DNA of 64,000 bases from Aphrocallistes beatrix. Lineage: Eukaryota > Porifera > Hexactinellida > Sceptrulophora > Aphrocallistidae. Positions 1-10,403 of the stretch are shown piece after piece; positions within the stretch are counted from its first letter, which is position 1; each line of letters starts with the position of its first letter. A program made the position numbers and the translations under genes. Where the stretch lies: assembly GCA_963281255.1 (NCBI GenBank), contig OY725500.1, positions 1,488,001 through 1,552,000 on the forward strand, in the 5' to 3' direction. The notes below the pieces were generated by a model. The model was given only the letters and a program-made list of their open reading frames with translations. It was not told the origin of the DNA and did no database searches.

Positions 1-212
1 ATTCTATGAATACAAGCGCTCACAAAATTTGTCAATTTTTCGATAATTATCCAACAAAGCAATACTACTACTACACTTACTTTCTCCTGACTTGTTGTGG
101 AAGAAATGGGATGTAATGTCTGGTTTGGATGCCATTGTCTATATTATTTGCTGTGATTGCACGAGTGTCTCATTATTATCGATACGAGTTGAGTCAAATT
201 TATACATCTTGA

Positions 213-470
213 CATTGTTAGAATAGATGTTATCTTGAACAATCACAAATTGCATTTGCATCACGATATTACAGGCAAGCTAATTTCCACTATATTTCCT
301 CTGTTGACTAGCTGTGAAACAAATAACACTGGTGAAATTTACTGAACTGTTGATTGTTCCCATAATTAAATAAATTTAATTTTATAGAAATCGCTTACCT
401 GGCATAATTAGAGAAACTCTATTTCTACTTAAGTGCGCATAATATTTTTAGTTTGCTGACTATAGTGAGC
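213..470. repeat. Direct repeat unit A, left copy
   Basis: About 255 bases that recur in the same orientation at 1483-1735 with scattered mismatches. Shared landmarks are TTCCCATAATTAAAT, CGCTTACCTGGCA and TTGCTGACTATA. The two copies bracket the TIR element at 463-1456. I see no coding potential. The pair could be a local tandem duplication or two copies of an old dispersed repeat. Confidence 0.8.
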
Positions 471-475
471 GCAGG

Positions 476-570
476 TCAAAACGGCCACACACCAAAACGA
501 CCACACACCAAAAATGGCCACACACCAAAAATGACCACACACCAAAACGGCCACACACCAAAAACGGCTC
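476..570 (+). repeat. Tandem repeat, unit about 17 bp (CGGCCACACACCAAAAA)
   Basis: Six near-identical units of a CA-rich motif with consensus MGGCCACACACCAAAAA. They extend the terminal inverted repeat of the surrounding element, so they are probably amplified subterminal transposase-binding repeats. A single matching copy lies at the right end near 1425-1440. Confidence 0.85.
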
Positions 571-572
571 TA

Positions 573-1262
573 GGGAAGTCTGTGAAACTCTTGTCAATTC
601 TCTTATCACATCTCGTCTTGATTATTGTAACAGCCTCTTGTATGGTTGCCCCTCATCCCTCTTAGCTCGACTCCAGCGAGTCCAGAACAGTGCAGCCAGG
701 CTTATCTACAATGTCTCTCGTACCTTTTCGTCATCTCCTCTTCTTATTAACCTCCACTGGCTGCCTGTTAAACATCGTATCCTCTTCAAAATCCTCCTCA
801 TAACTTACAAAGCCATCCATTCTCTTGCTCCGGACTATATCATCCAGCTCATACAGGTTAAGTCATCCAATCGTACTCTACGATCATCCAACGCCATCCT
901 CCTTGAGCATCCTACTATCAAATCTTCCAAAACTCTGGGTGATCGTGCATTCACTTTAGCTGCGCCTGTTGAGTGGAATCTTCTGCCTCCGGGCATTCGG
1001 AATGCCCCCTCACTTCTTCTCTTCAAAAAACTCTTGAAAACTCATCTTTTCCGTATCGCGCACGACACATCCACTTAAATTAATTTCAATGCATATACAT
1101 ACCTTACAAGCATACATACACATACATACGCATACATACACATATATACATACATACATACATAACACACACCTACTTTTATTGAATTGTGCAGCGCACT
1201 TGAACATATTAATATGGAATCTGCGCTATATAAATGTATATTATTATTATTATTATTATTAT
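573..1262 (+). pseudogene. 3' end of a CR1/L2-type LINE reverse transcriptase
   Basis: A continuous reading frame from about 574 to 1078 ([47 protein letters not shown], then [17 protein letters not shown] and a final KTHLF) is the C-terminal end of the reverse transcriptase domain and the conserved tail of CR1/L2/Jockey-type LINEs. The catalytic core is missing, so this is a 5'-truncated copy, the usual product of target-primed reverse transcription. The 3' untranslated part includes GCGCTATATAAATGTAT followed by (ATT)n at about 1242-1262, a tail typical of these LINEs. The break at about 573 abuts the tandem array. The LINE identity is secure; the clade is not. Confidence 0.85.
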
Positions 1263-1482
1263 AAATACATGTACTATATATATTATTGCATTTTTGAAAA
1301 CATGGGAATACATTTTTATATAAAATTTTTCAATATCGGATTGATCCTGTCAAATTACAAATCCTTGAAATACATCAGTTTAGGTGAAATTAATAGGAAT
1401 TGAGAAATTTGTTACGTGGTTGTTTTGGTTGTGGCCGTTTTGACTAGCAATCACTATACTACATATGTAGTAAGTGGCCCTT

Positions 1483-1735
1483 GATATTGTTAGATAAATG
1501 TTATTTTGAACAATCACAAATTGAAATTTGTATTACGAAATGACCTCCAAGCTAATTTCCACTATCTTTTCTCTGTTGACTAGCTGTGAAACAAATAACA
1601 GTGGTCAAATATACTGAGCTGTTGAATGTTCCCATAATTAAATCAGTTCAATTTTCTAGAATTCGCTTACCTGGCAGAATTAGAGAAAACCTATTTCTAT
1701 GTAAGTGCGCATAGTATTTTCGTTGCTGACTATAC
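1483..1735. repeat. Direct repeat unit A, right copy
   Basis: The diverged second copy of 213-470 in the same orientation. It continues past TTGCTGACTATA into unrelated sequence. Confidence 0.8.
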
Positions 1736-1759
1736 TGTGTACAGTGATCAACTCCTGAA

Positions 1760-2288
1760 ATAAGTGCATCCCTATATTCTTTATCCATAACGGGTTTTTC
1801 GGAAATTTCCAAAGTGTGAGAATGAAATTTGGACGCAAGGAGTTTCATGTTTATGGACAGACGAAGTTACTTACTATACAAATATCGACCCGACAACAAA
1901 TTACAAAATAGACACATTTAAGCTCCAGACAAGATGTCAATTCCGACTCCATGTATGCAACTCTATCAACTTTTGGACACATTATTTTCACATTATGTAA
2001 TGCAATCCAAATTCTATTGTTTCAAATTTAGCGCTAATTATCAGAAGGAAATGTGAGAGCTAAACTATATTATTGAAATGTTCATTTGCATTGATATACA
2101 CGACAAATAGGAAGGAATCTAGACTTACAAACTGTTAATATACATCTGAATGATACACCAGGGGGGTAGGAAGATGATTTTGAATGGGGGGCACCATTGT
2201 GACTCTGCATTATATACTGTATGTTGACGCGAGACTGCATATTTTGATCAGACATATGTAGAATTTTGATCAGAAAACCAATATAGAA
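1760..2288. other. No recognisable feature
   Basis: AT-rich sequence without a convincing reading frame, inverted repeat or known family. It lies between repeat unit A and a pogo-like MITE. Confidence 0.5.
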
Positions 2289-2289
2289 T

Positions 2290-2706
2290 TTCAAAATTGG
2301 CCGTTATATACAGGTGACCGTTATATACAGGTGATTGTCTTAACCCTATCTAGAATGAAACATAGTTGCTACATGTAGTCCCATTACTTGAAGTAATTAC
2401 ATGAAACTTGTTTATCGTTCGCAACATGTCCTGTAATAAACACATAAAAAGGTGAAAAAGGTGATGGCCGTTATAGACAGGTGGTGGCCGTTATAGACAG
2501 GTAGTGGCCGTTATAGACAGGTGATGGCCGTTATACACAGTTTAAGGGTCAGTAAGGGACTACAAAAGGGTGGCCGCTGGCCGCGTTGAGCAGGTGACCG
2601 CTATACACAGATTCAATATTATGGAATTACGGACGGGACTGTTTATTGGTGACCGCTATAGACAGGTGACCGTTATATAGAGTGGCCGTTATAGCAGGTT
2701 CGATTG
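2290..2706. mobile_element. Pogo-like MITE, copy 1 (left end truncated)
   Basis: Matches 16832-17274, but the outer left TIR is lost. The interior carries repeated GTTATAGACAGGTGRTGGCC units, and the right end is TGGCCGTTATAGCAGGTTCGA followed by TTGTATA. No coding capacity. Confidence 0.8.
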
Positions 2707-2714
2707 TATATATA

Positions 2715-3189
2715 TCTGTAACGAATTGATTGAAGAAACTGTCAGGCCCAGAAAGCTGATTTTTGGCATGTGGGAGTCTTTTGGCTATGGCTCCAGTAAG
2801 TTCTGAGCTCAGACGAAAATGTCGACTCATCATAGAATTATGACGTCATTGTCACATTTTTAAAAGTTAAGCAACAGTTATTCGGGCATAACTCAGCCAT
2901 TATAGGAGATAGAAGGCTGAAATTTTAATAGAATCTGTATCCTAATACGTCTCACATATGATGCAACTATCATCAAAAAATGATGACTCATCACTTTGCT
3001 ATGACGTCATCATTACTTATCAAAAATTTTAAAAATTGACAAATTTGGTGTTTTTTCGAGTGATATCGATTTTAAAACTAAGATGGACCTATTTAGAGAT
3101 GATATAATGTGGCATTTCAATACTAACAAGCGCGCTTCGCTTGCAAGCAAGCAAGCGAAGCGCGCTTGTTAGTATTGAAATGCCACATT
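2715..3189 (+). repeat. R1 dispersed repeat, copy 1
   Basis: Starts at TCTGTAACGAATTGATTGA inside a TA microsatellite and runs through the family landmarks (GGCATGTGGGAGTCTTTTGG, TATGACGTCATTGTCAC, GATGACTCATCACTTTG) to the AAGCGCGCTT tail. Unlike other copies, the tail is folded into a perfect palindrome (3106-3189) and the GGCGGACAC hairpin is missing. Confidence 0.8.
3106..3189. repeat. Perfect 39-bp inverted repeat with 6-base spacer
   Basis: The arms 3106-3144 and 3151-3189 are exact reverse complements around the spacer AAGCAA. The inner half is the R1 AAGCGCGCTTCGCTTGC tail; the outer half (AATGTGGCATTTCAATACTA) is a copied flank. An exact match suggests very recent formation. Confidence 0.95.
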
Positions 3190-3257
3190 GATCAAAATTA
3201 TACTTTGGTTTTCTGCAAAATTCTACATATTTACTGATCAAAATATGTAGTCTCTAT

Positions 3258-3429
3258 CAAGGGATCATCCAGGAGCGGGAGACGCTCCTTTAGGCGTATA
3301 ATTTTAACCCCGAAAGTGTTTAGGAGCGTGAAAATTACCCAATTTACCCTATATTGTAATGTTATTTATCGATTTAGGCATATGAAATTTATGGGTTTGA
3401 GACTAAGAGCAGGGTTGTATAATACCCTG
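3258..3429. mobile_element. Short hAT-like MITE (AGGAGCG family), copy 1
   Basis: Starts CAAGGGATCATCCAGGAGCG and ends GTATAATACCCTG. It is flanked by TCTCTAT on both sides (7 bp, or 8 if the last G is shared). Related copies lie at 35020-35209 and 44380-44571, where the TSDs are 8 bp. Confidence 0.8.
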
Positions 3430-3726
3430 TCTCTATGTTGACACCTTTTTATGGATATATATTTGTTGTAAAAGTTACGGTGACTCATCGAGATAATTAA
3501 AAATGTTGAATTTGCGTAATTTATGCATAACTATGTTGCCCAAATACATTTCTTCAAAAATTTCAGAATATTTCACACCTAAAGGGGTTAAAAATGGCAA
3601 TACATCACATCTTTTTTATAGATATTTTCATTATCAAGTAATATTGACATATCAATGATTGCATCATGTATAGAAAAATATTATAAAGATACCCTAATTA
3701 GTATGCCTCTTCCTTTATTATGCAAT

Positions 3727-3873
3727 CGCCATCCACGCATCCTACAAATATGCTGTGGTACCGAGTGAGTATAGTCTGGCTCAGTTATTGTTCAAATAAG
3801 TCCCACTGTGCTAGACGATACTCACTTGGTATCGCGGCGCATTTGTGGGATGTCTGGATGGTGACATGATAAA
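3727..3873. mobile_element. Small palindromic MITE
   Basis: The arms read CCATCCACGCATCCTACAAA and, reversed from the right, CCATCCAGACATCCCACAAA, both followed inward by ACCRAGTGAGTAT. A relative at about 49268-50107 is interrupted by a hAT insertion. Non-coding. Confidence 0.7.
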
Positions 3874-4572
3874 GGTGGAGGAAAACTGGGTATCTTCATG
3901 ATAATTTTTCTTCTAAAGGTACTTTACGAAATCAAGTCCCTCATCCTTTAGATCTAAGCTAATAGCATTGTTACGCTACCTAATTAGGGAATCCGATATT
4001 AATTAAGACAATTGAGTGCGATGGATAGGAACTAATTAGGCTTTAATATTAAGGAGTGACAAATAAGAGATGAAGAAATATATAACTTAAGAAATAGTTA
4101 AATTGATTAAGTTCTAGTACCGCCATTGGTAAACTAAGTAAGTTAGTATTACTATCTAAGGTTGCCTAATAACTGAACTAACTTCTGTAGAGCTAACCAA
4201 CTGATTTTGCAGTTACTATTCAATCGTCACAGCATTATTTCCTTACTTTTGAATTGTTCATATAGAACCTTTTTAAGTAGTTTAATGAACAACTAGATAC
4301 TACTAATTAGTCATCAATCAATCCAAATTTTTTTGAATTTAATCTTTTGCAGCAGTGAATAATGAAAAGAATGTGCAAATGTCTACAAATAATTTTATCA
4401 TCACTAATCAATGTGCAAGTCGAACCGCATATCATTATAGAGCTCTACTAATGATATATTATTTAACATGTTATCTGTATATTGTAGTAAAATTCGTAAA
4501 ATTGATACTGGATTCGTTTCTTTACTAGATTCCACCAGGTTCCATCATTCCGTCAGATCCTCTTTTCATATA

Positions 4573-4760
4573 CAGTCGACTCCGCTTAATAGGGCCACTG
4601 TTTAATCGGGTCAGCCGCTTAATCGGGCCACTTTTGGCAGGACCGGAATAGCTCTCACACATAGAAGCTAATACAAAATATTTTCGGTTAATAGGGTCCT
4701 CCGCTTAATCGGGGCAAAATGTCCTCTGACCGATGTGGCCCTATTAAGCGGAGTCGACTG
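4573..4760. mobile_element. Pogo/Tc1-like MITE with perfect 26-bp TIRs
   Basis: The inverted ends begin CAGTCGACTCCGCTTAATAG and are identical over 26 bp. TA duplications lie at 4571-4572 and 4761-4762. It is 188 bp long with internal CGCTTAATCGGG repeats. The perfect TIRs imply recent activity or gene conversion. Confidence 0.9.
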
Positions 4761-4779
4761 TATATTAAAAGTGCATTTC

Positions 4780-5950
4780 GCATGAACAATTGACATATCA
4801 CGCATGCGCTATCGTCAATTCGCGCATGAGCAATTATTACATATTGGATTCACGTCACTAAGGAACTAACTAGGCAGTTAATAGAGAGGGGACAATCGAG
4901 TCATTTTAGGAAGGAGTACAATCCCAATGGTGAGGAGGGGATGTCTTTAGGTTGGAATGAATATGACAATAGTCGAGAGCAGGCTTTTAGTTTTGTTGAT
5001 AGGACCCACCGCTTGGTCCGAGGCGGATTTTTCAAGCGAAATGCCTTCTATGACATAATGCGACGCAATGGGGTGGTTTTAGCTAGATTACATATAAGCT
5101 AACGATTTCGAATATTTTGATAGGATTCGCGTAGTGTATAGAAATATGTAAATGATAATTGCTCATGCGCAAGGAGATAATAGGCATGCCAATTGATTGT
5201 GCGCCATGCACCTCATTACCTCATTTTCATATTTTTTACAACCTTTTATTAGGATATTTTGGCCGTATTATATGTACTCTTAACTACCAATTTTTCATTT
5301 GATCATTGGATATTTTGGGCTTATCACTGCCCTAATGGGAAGTGATACCTGTCACGAAAAAATTGGTCCCCCCGGACGAATTTTAGCCGGTCAAAAGTCG
5401 TCCCCCAGCCTAAATTGGTCCGGGTCAATTTTTGCCATTTAATTACCTACACTACTTAAGTAAAATAGCCCTCTCCTCATAGGATGTGCGCTACAATCAC
5501 TATTGGTCTCTTAATTAAGGCTATAGAGCTGCACTCCATACGTATATACTAAGTCCTAGTTTGTAAGTTGTAGTATTTATAAGCCCTATATTTGTAGTTA
5601 TATCTGCGTCCCGCCATGTCCCGAAAAATTCAACGCTGCATCCCGATCTTTTCATGGCACAGGTCCCAAGTGACCCGTCTCAGACGGGTCAGACCCACAT
5701 TTGAAGGTCAAAACCCGCTGACCCGCATTTGGGGTATCAAACGCACATTCGAGCAGAAATCTGCTTTCCTCGCAAATCCATTAATCTGATTGCCACGAGC
5801 TGCCCAAGTTTCATTTATTCGGGCATACCTAATTTCCGAGACTGGACGGGTTGAGAAGCCTAATTTCCGAGACTGGACGGGTTGAGAAGCCTAATTTCCG
5901 GGACGGGTTAAGATGCCTATTAATTTGCGGGATGGGACAAAAATAGCTAA
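4780..5950. other. Unassigned AT-rich sequence with short GGACGGG repeats
   Basis: No credible gene. From about 5810 to 5945 there are three imperfect copies of CTAATTTCCGAGACTGGACG, and a reverse-oriented counterpart (TCCCGTCCCGGAAATTAGG) appears near 6525-6580. This is therefore an older inverted-repeat element into which 5956-6462 was inserted. Confidence 0.5.
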
Positions 5951-5955
5951 TTATA

Positions 5956-6462
5956 CATTCGAGTCGATTCAGTGTATTGTGACAATTAGTTAGTTATCCC
6001 TTTATTCACTAGACTACGTATATTCTATTAACTAGTATGTATGTTATCCATTATATTAATATTTATTCTACAATTTAACAATATAATTACTATATAATTA
6101 TTCGGGTACAATGACTCCGCTTCATCAGTACACATTGATGGTCGTGATACCATGCCTCGATTAAGCAGAATTCCCAATTAACCAATAGGAATTAATACTT
6201 AATTCTATGTATGAAACTATTCTACTCAGGGGCGTTCCCAGGGGGCGGGGGCATCCGGTGCATTCTCCCGCGTTTGATTCTGCGGCCCCAGATTTCATTC
6301 GACCATCTAAGCCAAAATCATAGTAAGGCCCCCGGATTTGTTTCCCTTGGCCCCGCCTCGCCCCGGTTTGGAAAATTCCTGTGACCGCCCCTGATTCTAT
6401 TCCTTGAGATTTAAGCAGTTCGCGATTAATCGATGTCACAATACACTGAATCGACTCGACTG
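5956..6462. mobile_element. TIR MITE with TA duplication, itself interrupted
   Basis: The left end CATTCGAGTCGATTCAGTGT and the right end, reversed (CAGTCGAGTCGATTCAGTGT), both continue ATTGTGACA. TA is on each side. A hAT-like MITE (6227-6393) sits inside. Confidence 0.8.
6227..6393. mobile_element. hAT-like MITE
   Basis: The ends CAGGGGCGTTCCCAGGG and CCTGTGACCGCCCCTG are flanked by ATTCTACT and ATTCTATT, an 8-bp TSD with one mismatch. It is GC-rich against an AT-rich background and 167 bp long. Confidence 0.85.
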
Positions 6463-6559
6463 TATAATTAAGTATTTTTGTCTCGTCCCGCAGATTAAGT
6501 ACTGACAAAGTTTTCCGGGATGGTCCCGTCCCGTCCCGGAAAATAGGTATCTTGATCCG

Positions 6560-7540
6560 TCCCGTCCCGGAAATTAGGCATGCTCCATTTATTCAGCTCA
6601 AATGATTTATTAGGACTTCATGGTCTTTCATTTTTCAACAAGGACTATTCAATTTGCTTCTAAATAGTCTCAGAATTCAGGAAATAAAAATCATTTTTTA
6701 GTTTTACATAGTGACCTTAATTAAAGATTTGGTCTACCAATAAATATGGTGGGGGGGCAGATTCTCCATACCTCCCCCAAAATAACGTCCATGAGTATGA
6801 CCAGGATCCCTAGCAATTCACATCTTTGACACAAATAATTCTTAATTTAGGCGCAAAGTTTTGGAAATTATATCAAATCTGGGGCCAACCCGGCCAAGGT
6901 CTGGCCCCAGATTATAAATTTGATGCGTAGTGATTATAGTGACCCGAATTGGGGTCACTCAAACTCGGAACCTATGCATGGCTTTAGTTGGAACTTATGC
7001 ATGTTAAATATATAAATTGTCTGTCGGCAGACCAATAGTACAACTCCATTAAGTGACTTGGCATGTGAGAAATGAATATAGTATTAAATATGAATAAAGT
7101 ACGCTTGTAAAAACCGGAAATGATGACATTTTTCGAAAAATATTGACGATGAACACTTACACCATCAAGAGATCCTATAGGCTAAATTGTTAAAAGTCTA
7201 ACTGTTAAATTCGCGTACGGAGATGTATACACATAGACAGAAACTGCACTAAAAATGTTTGGCAGCAAAACTGGTCCCCGGACCATTTTTGGCCTGACCC
7301 CTCTTAATTCAGGCACTGTCTGGTTCAATTTATTTTTGTGACTTTTAATGGGTCCTTCAGGGACTGTTCGCAATGTAGTTTCAGCAGGGTTGACGTGGGA
7401 ATGGGAATGCCATCTTTTCCTGTGAGAATTCCATTTGGGAATTCAATCCTGTAGGAATGGAAATTGAAATTATATTCCCACGGAAACTCCGATTCTCTGC
7501 ACATGCGCAATGATTAGGAGGATATTATTATATATATATA
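6560..7540. other. No recognisable gene or element
   Basis: Mixed AT-rich sequence. Around 6935-6975 is a short motif (GTGACCCGAATTGGGGTCAC) that reappears near 13525-13560. Short open frames here lack coding character. Confidence 0.4.
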
Positions 7541-7565
7541 TTTTTTCTTGAAGCTAGTTGGACCA

Positions 7566-8105
7566 ATGAACCCTAAAATAGTGAAATTGGATATACCCAA
7601 GCATTTGAGAGAATTGTTGTTCTCAAAACCTCATGGCATTGCATACAAAGAAATTCTCCAAAACTACAATATCGAAATAATAGTTCCTACAAACCCAAGG
7701 CTCCCGATCTCCTTTAAAGGTTTCTATCCAGATATTCAGTACGGACCTCGTAAACTGGAAAAATATGTTGAAGAAGTGAGAGAGATGGAATTAAGAGTTG
7801 AGGTTATTGTCACAAAACAGTTTGCAAGAGAGTTAAAGAATAACTTGAGAAGAGCTCTTGAGGTAATTGAGAGAGAGACCATGTCAATGATCGAAGTTTT
7901 TGATTGTTTTTTGGTTATTTACAACCTGGAGCAAGATAATGTTGAAAAAGCTAATGTGAAGCTGAAAGATTTGTTTACAAAATTTATGAGAATTCGAAGA
8001 GAAAAGCATACACGTAGCAAGGAGCCCATTAGCGAGGAGCATCTGTTTGTTGAAGAGGTTTGGTTTGCGAAAGACATGCGACGACCCTCACAGAATGTTA
8101 TCTAG
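7566..8105 (+). CDS. Unrecognised 179-residue protein, possibly a last exon
   Basis: An uninterrupted frame from the ATG at 7566 to TAG at 8105. The frame is open upstream to a T-rich stretch ending TTTCTTGAAG (about 7535-7553), which looks like a splice acceptor, so this may be the final exon of a longer gene. The protein is soluble and charged. The N-terminal part contains HLRELLFSKPHG; the middle (about residues 70-140) is predicted helical with many Glu/Arg/Lys residues, and the tail is basic (RIRREKHTRSK). There is no signal peptide or membrane segment. Codon use and length make a real gene likely, but I do not recognise the family and assign no function. The R1 repeat begins about 260 bases downstream. 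Confidence 0.6.
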   Translation: MNPKIVKLDIPKHLRELLFSKPHGIAYKEILQNYNIEIIVPTNPRLPISFKGFYPDIQYGPRKLEKYVEEVREMELRVEVIVTKQFARELKNNLRRALEVIERETMSMIEVFDCFLVIYNLEQDNVEKANVKLKDLFTKFMRIRREKHTRSKEPISEEHLFVEEVWFAKDMRRPSQNVI

Positions 8106-8367
8106 TTTTGAAAATAATTATATGGATTTTTAATGTTTCATTTTGATTATTGGATGACATTTTGGATGGAATTCATCATATATTATCGCTGTTTGCGGAT
8201 TGCTCTTTTCAAGATTTGAATGTGAAAACTATTTATTTGATTAATTTCTCGAATTATTGTTAATTAACGTTCTCAACCTGCGATCGGAATACCGCATCGG
8301 GGGTCCGCAATTCATATAATCCTTACTATTAAAACTCGATTAATGTGTATGTGTATATATATATATA

Positions 8368-9950
8368 TCTGTAACGAATTGATTGAAGAAACTGCCGGGC
8401 GAAGAAAGCTGATTTTTGGCATGTGGGAGTATTTTGGCTATGGCTCCAGTAAGTTCTGAGCTCAGAGCAAAATGTCGACTCATCATGGAATTATGACGTC
8501 ATTGTCACATTTTTAAAAGTTAAGCAACACAGTTATTCGAGCATAACTCAGCCATTATAGGAGATAGATGGTTGAAATTTTAATAGAATATGTATACTAA
8601 CATGCGTCACATATGATACAACTATCGTCAAAAAATGATGACTCATCACTTTGTTATGATGTCACATAGCCTACTGTATATAAGGCCTCACAGTAACTTG
8701 CTGATTCGGGACTAGGGATGCGGAGGAAGACCGTTGAACTAATACATGAACTGCCTTAAATCATTTACAAAGCACAATAGAGCTTAGGAATGTATTATCA
8801 GCATATATAAATATGGTGGCAAAGTACCCATATCCGTTGTTAAAAATTTGATTAGTCACCATATGGTTGCGCAATAGGTTATATTTGTGACAAATTTGGT
8901 GATTTTCAGAGGCCGTTTAGGGGCACTTCTAGTGTTTTTATTGTAAAATTTTTCGCATAGAACTGAGATGTGAATTGGTTAATACGAAATTTTTTGAATT
9001 TTTTCATGGAATGTTGGTACATTCCAGTGTTGCTATGGAAACGTGTTTTGGTCAGTTGGCGTTATATCTTGAAAAACTGTAATGGCTACACATTCAAATG
9101 TAATTCCATTTGATAGCGAATATACTACTTCCTATTAAGTGATAATATAATTTCGACCTCTAAATTCAATAGTTTATGAGATATTCGACAATGTACCATA
9201 TTGGTCACATTTGATAATTTGTCCAATATCTCATAAACTATTGAATTTAGAGGTCGAAATTATATTATCACTTAATAGGAAGTAGTATATTCGGTATCAA
9301 ATGAAATTACATTTGAATGTGTAGCTATTGCAGTTTTCAAGATATAACCCCAACTGACCAAAACACGTTTCCATAGCAACACTGGAATGTACCAACATTC
9401 CATGAAAAAATTCAAAAAATTTCGTATTAACCCATTCACATCTCAGTTCTATGCGAAACATTTTACAGTAAAAACACTTAGAAGTGCCCCTAAACGGCCT
9501 CTGAAAATCACCAAATTTGTCACAAATATAACCTATTGCGCAACCATATGGTGACTAATCAAATTTTTAACAACGGATATGGGTACTTTGCCACCATATT
9601 TATATATGCTGATAATACATTCCTAAGCTCTATTGTGCTTTGTAAATGATTTAAGGCAGCTCATGTATTAGTTCAACGGTCTTCCTCCGCATCCCTAGTC
9701 CCGAATCCGCAAGTTACTGTGAGGCCTTATATACAGTAGGCTATGGACGTCATCATTACTCATCAAAAAATTTAAAATTTAAAAATTTGGTGATTTTTCG
9801 AGTGATTTCGATTATAACAGTAGAACAGACATATTTAGAGATGATATCTCCCTTATACTTAACCAATCTCACCTCCAGGCGACCGAAGGGAGCCTCCGGC
9901 GGACACAAAGTGTCCGCCAGCCGCGCAGCGCAAGCAAGCGAAGCGCGTGT
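8368..9950 (+). repeat. R1 dispersed repeat, copy 2, split by a palindromic element
   Basis: The R1 sequence runs 8368-8664 and resumes 9746-9950, ending in the GC-rich tail (GCCTCCGGCGGACAC, AGTGTCCGCC, AAGCGAAGCGCG). The break falls in TTATGACGTCATC and is filled by 8665-9745. Just upstream (8313-8343) is ATCCTTACTATTAAAACTCG, a leader also seen near 17790 and, reversed, at 19155-19185. Confidence 0.85.
8665..9745. mobile_element. CATAGCCTACT palindromic element, copy A
   Basis: This is 1081 bp made of two arms of about 530 bp that are almost exact reverse complements, meeting near 9200. The ends are CATAGCCTACTGTATATAAG and its complement. The TSD is GATGTCA (8658-8664) and GACGTCA (9746-9752), one mismatch. 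No reading frame is intact across an arm. A single transcript would fold into a long hairpin. Confidence 0.95.
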
Positions 9951-10403
9951 GGTTAATGAAAAGGGGTCTGGGGGCTTGTCCCGCAGAAAAATTGATTTAC
10001 GTATAAATGCTCAGATGTCGATTTACAGCGATTCTTTTTCGTAAAAATGAGACCCCACGTACCACAGTTTGAGAAAGGTTGTTCTAGGATATTGTATACG
10101 TATTTCTATACAAACAATTCTCTCAGGCATTTAGTAACTCATACAGATTGATGTCTGTTTTGAGAGGCAAATTTCGAAAATATTACTTCTCAGTTCGGTT
10201 TTGCCCATTTTACTTAAATGGAGTTGGAAAACCGGTTTAGGGATGAAAACCAAGGGGGGATTGCCCCATAATACGTAGTATGATCACATTTTAAATTTTA
10301 CTCCAATCTTGTTTTGAAATTCATTTGATTACTTTAATTCAATGTTTTATAGCCAATAAACCGTTACCATCTCAACAACAACTAAAACGGCTTCTCGGTT
10401 TCC

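Larger units (their letters stand above)
463..1456. mobile_element. TIR element with TA target duplication carrying a LINE fragment
   Basis: The left end (TAGTGAGCGCAGGTCAAAAC, then GGCCACAC) and the right end, read on the other strand (TAGTGATTGCTAGTCAAAAC, then GGCCACAA), form an imperfect inverted repeat of about 28 bp. Each end is bordered by TA (461-462 and 1457-1458), as in the Tc1/mariner/pogo group. Just inside the left end is a short tandem array (476-570). The interior is a truncated LINE, so the element either captured the LINE or was its target. No transposase is present. Confidence 0.6.

Noticed and set aside
480-560. CRISPR-like array
   Set aside because: Repeats are contiguous with no unique spacers, in an animal genome; it is a simple tandem repeat at a transposon end.
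1089-1403. Open frame rich in His, Ile, Thr and Tyr
   Set aside because: It reads through a CATACA-type microsatellite and the (ATT)n LINE tail; composition is that of simple repeats.
6161-6508. 115-residue minus-strand frame
   Set aside because: Spans a TIR MITE and a nested hAT MITE; its openness comes from the GC-rich insert.
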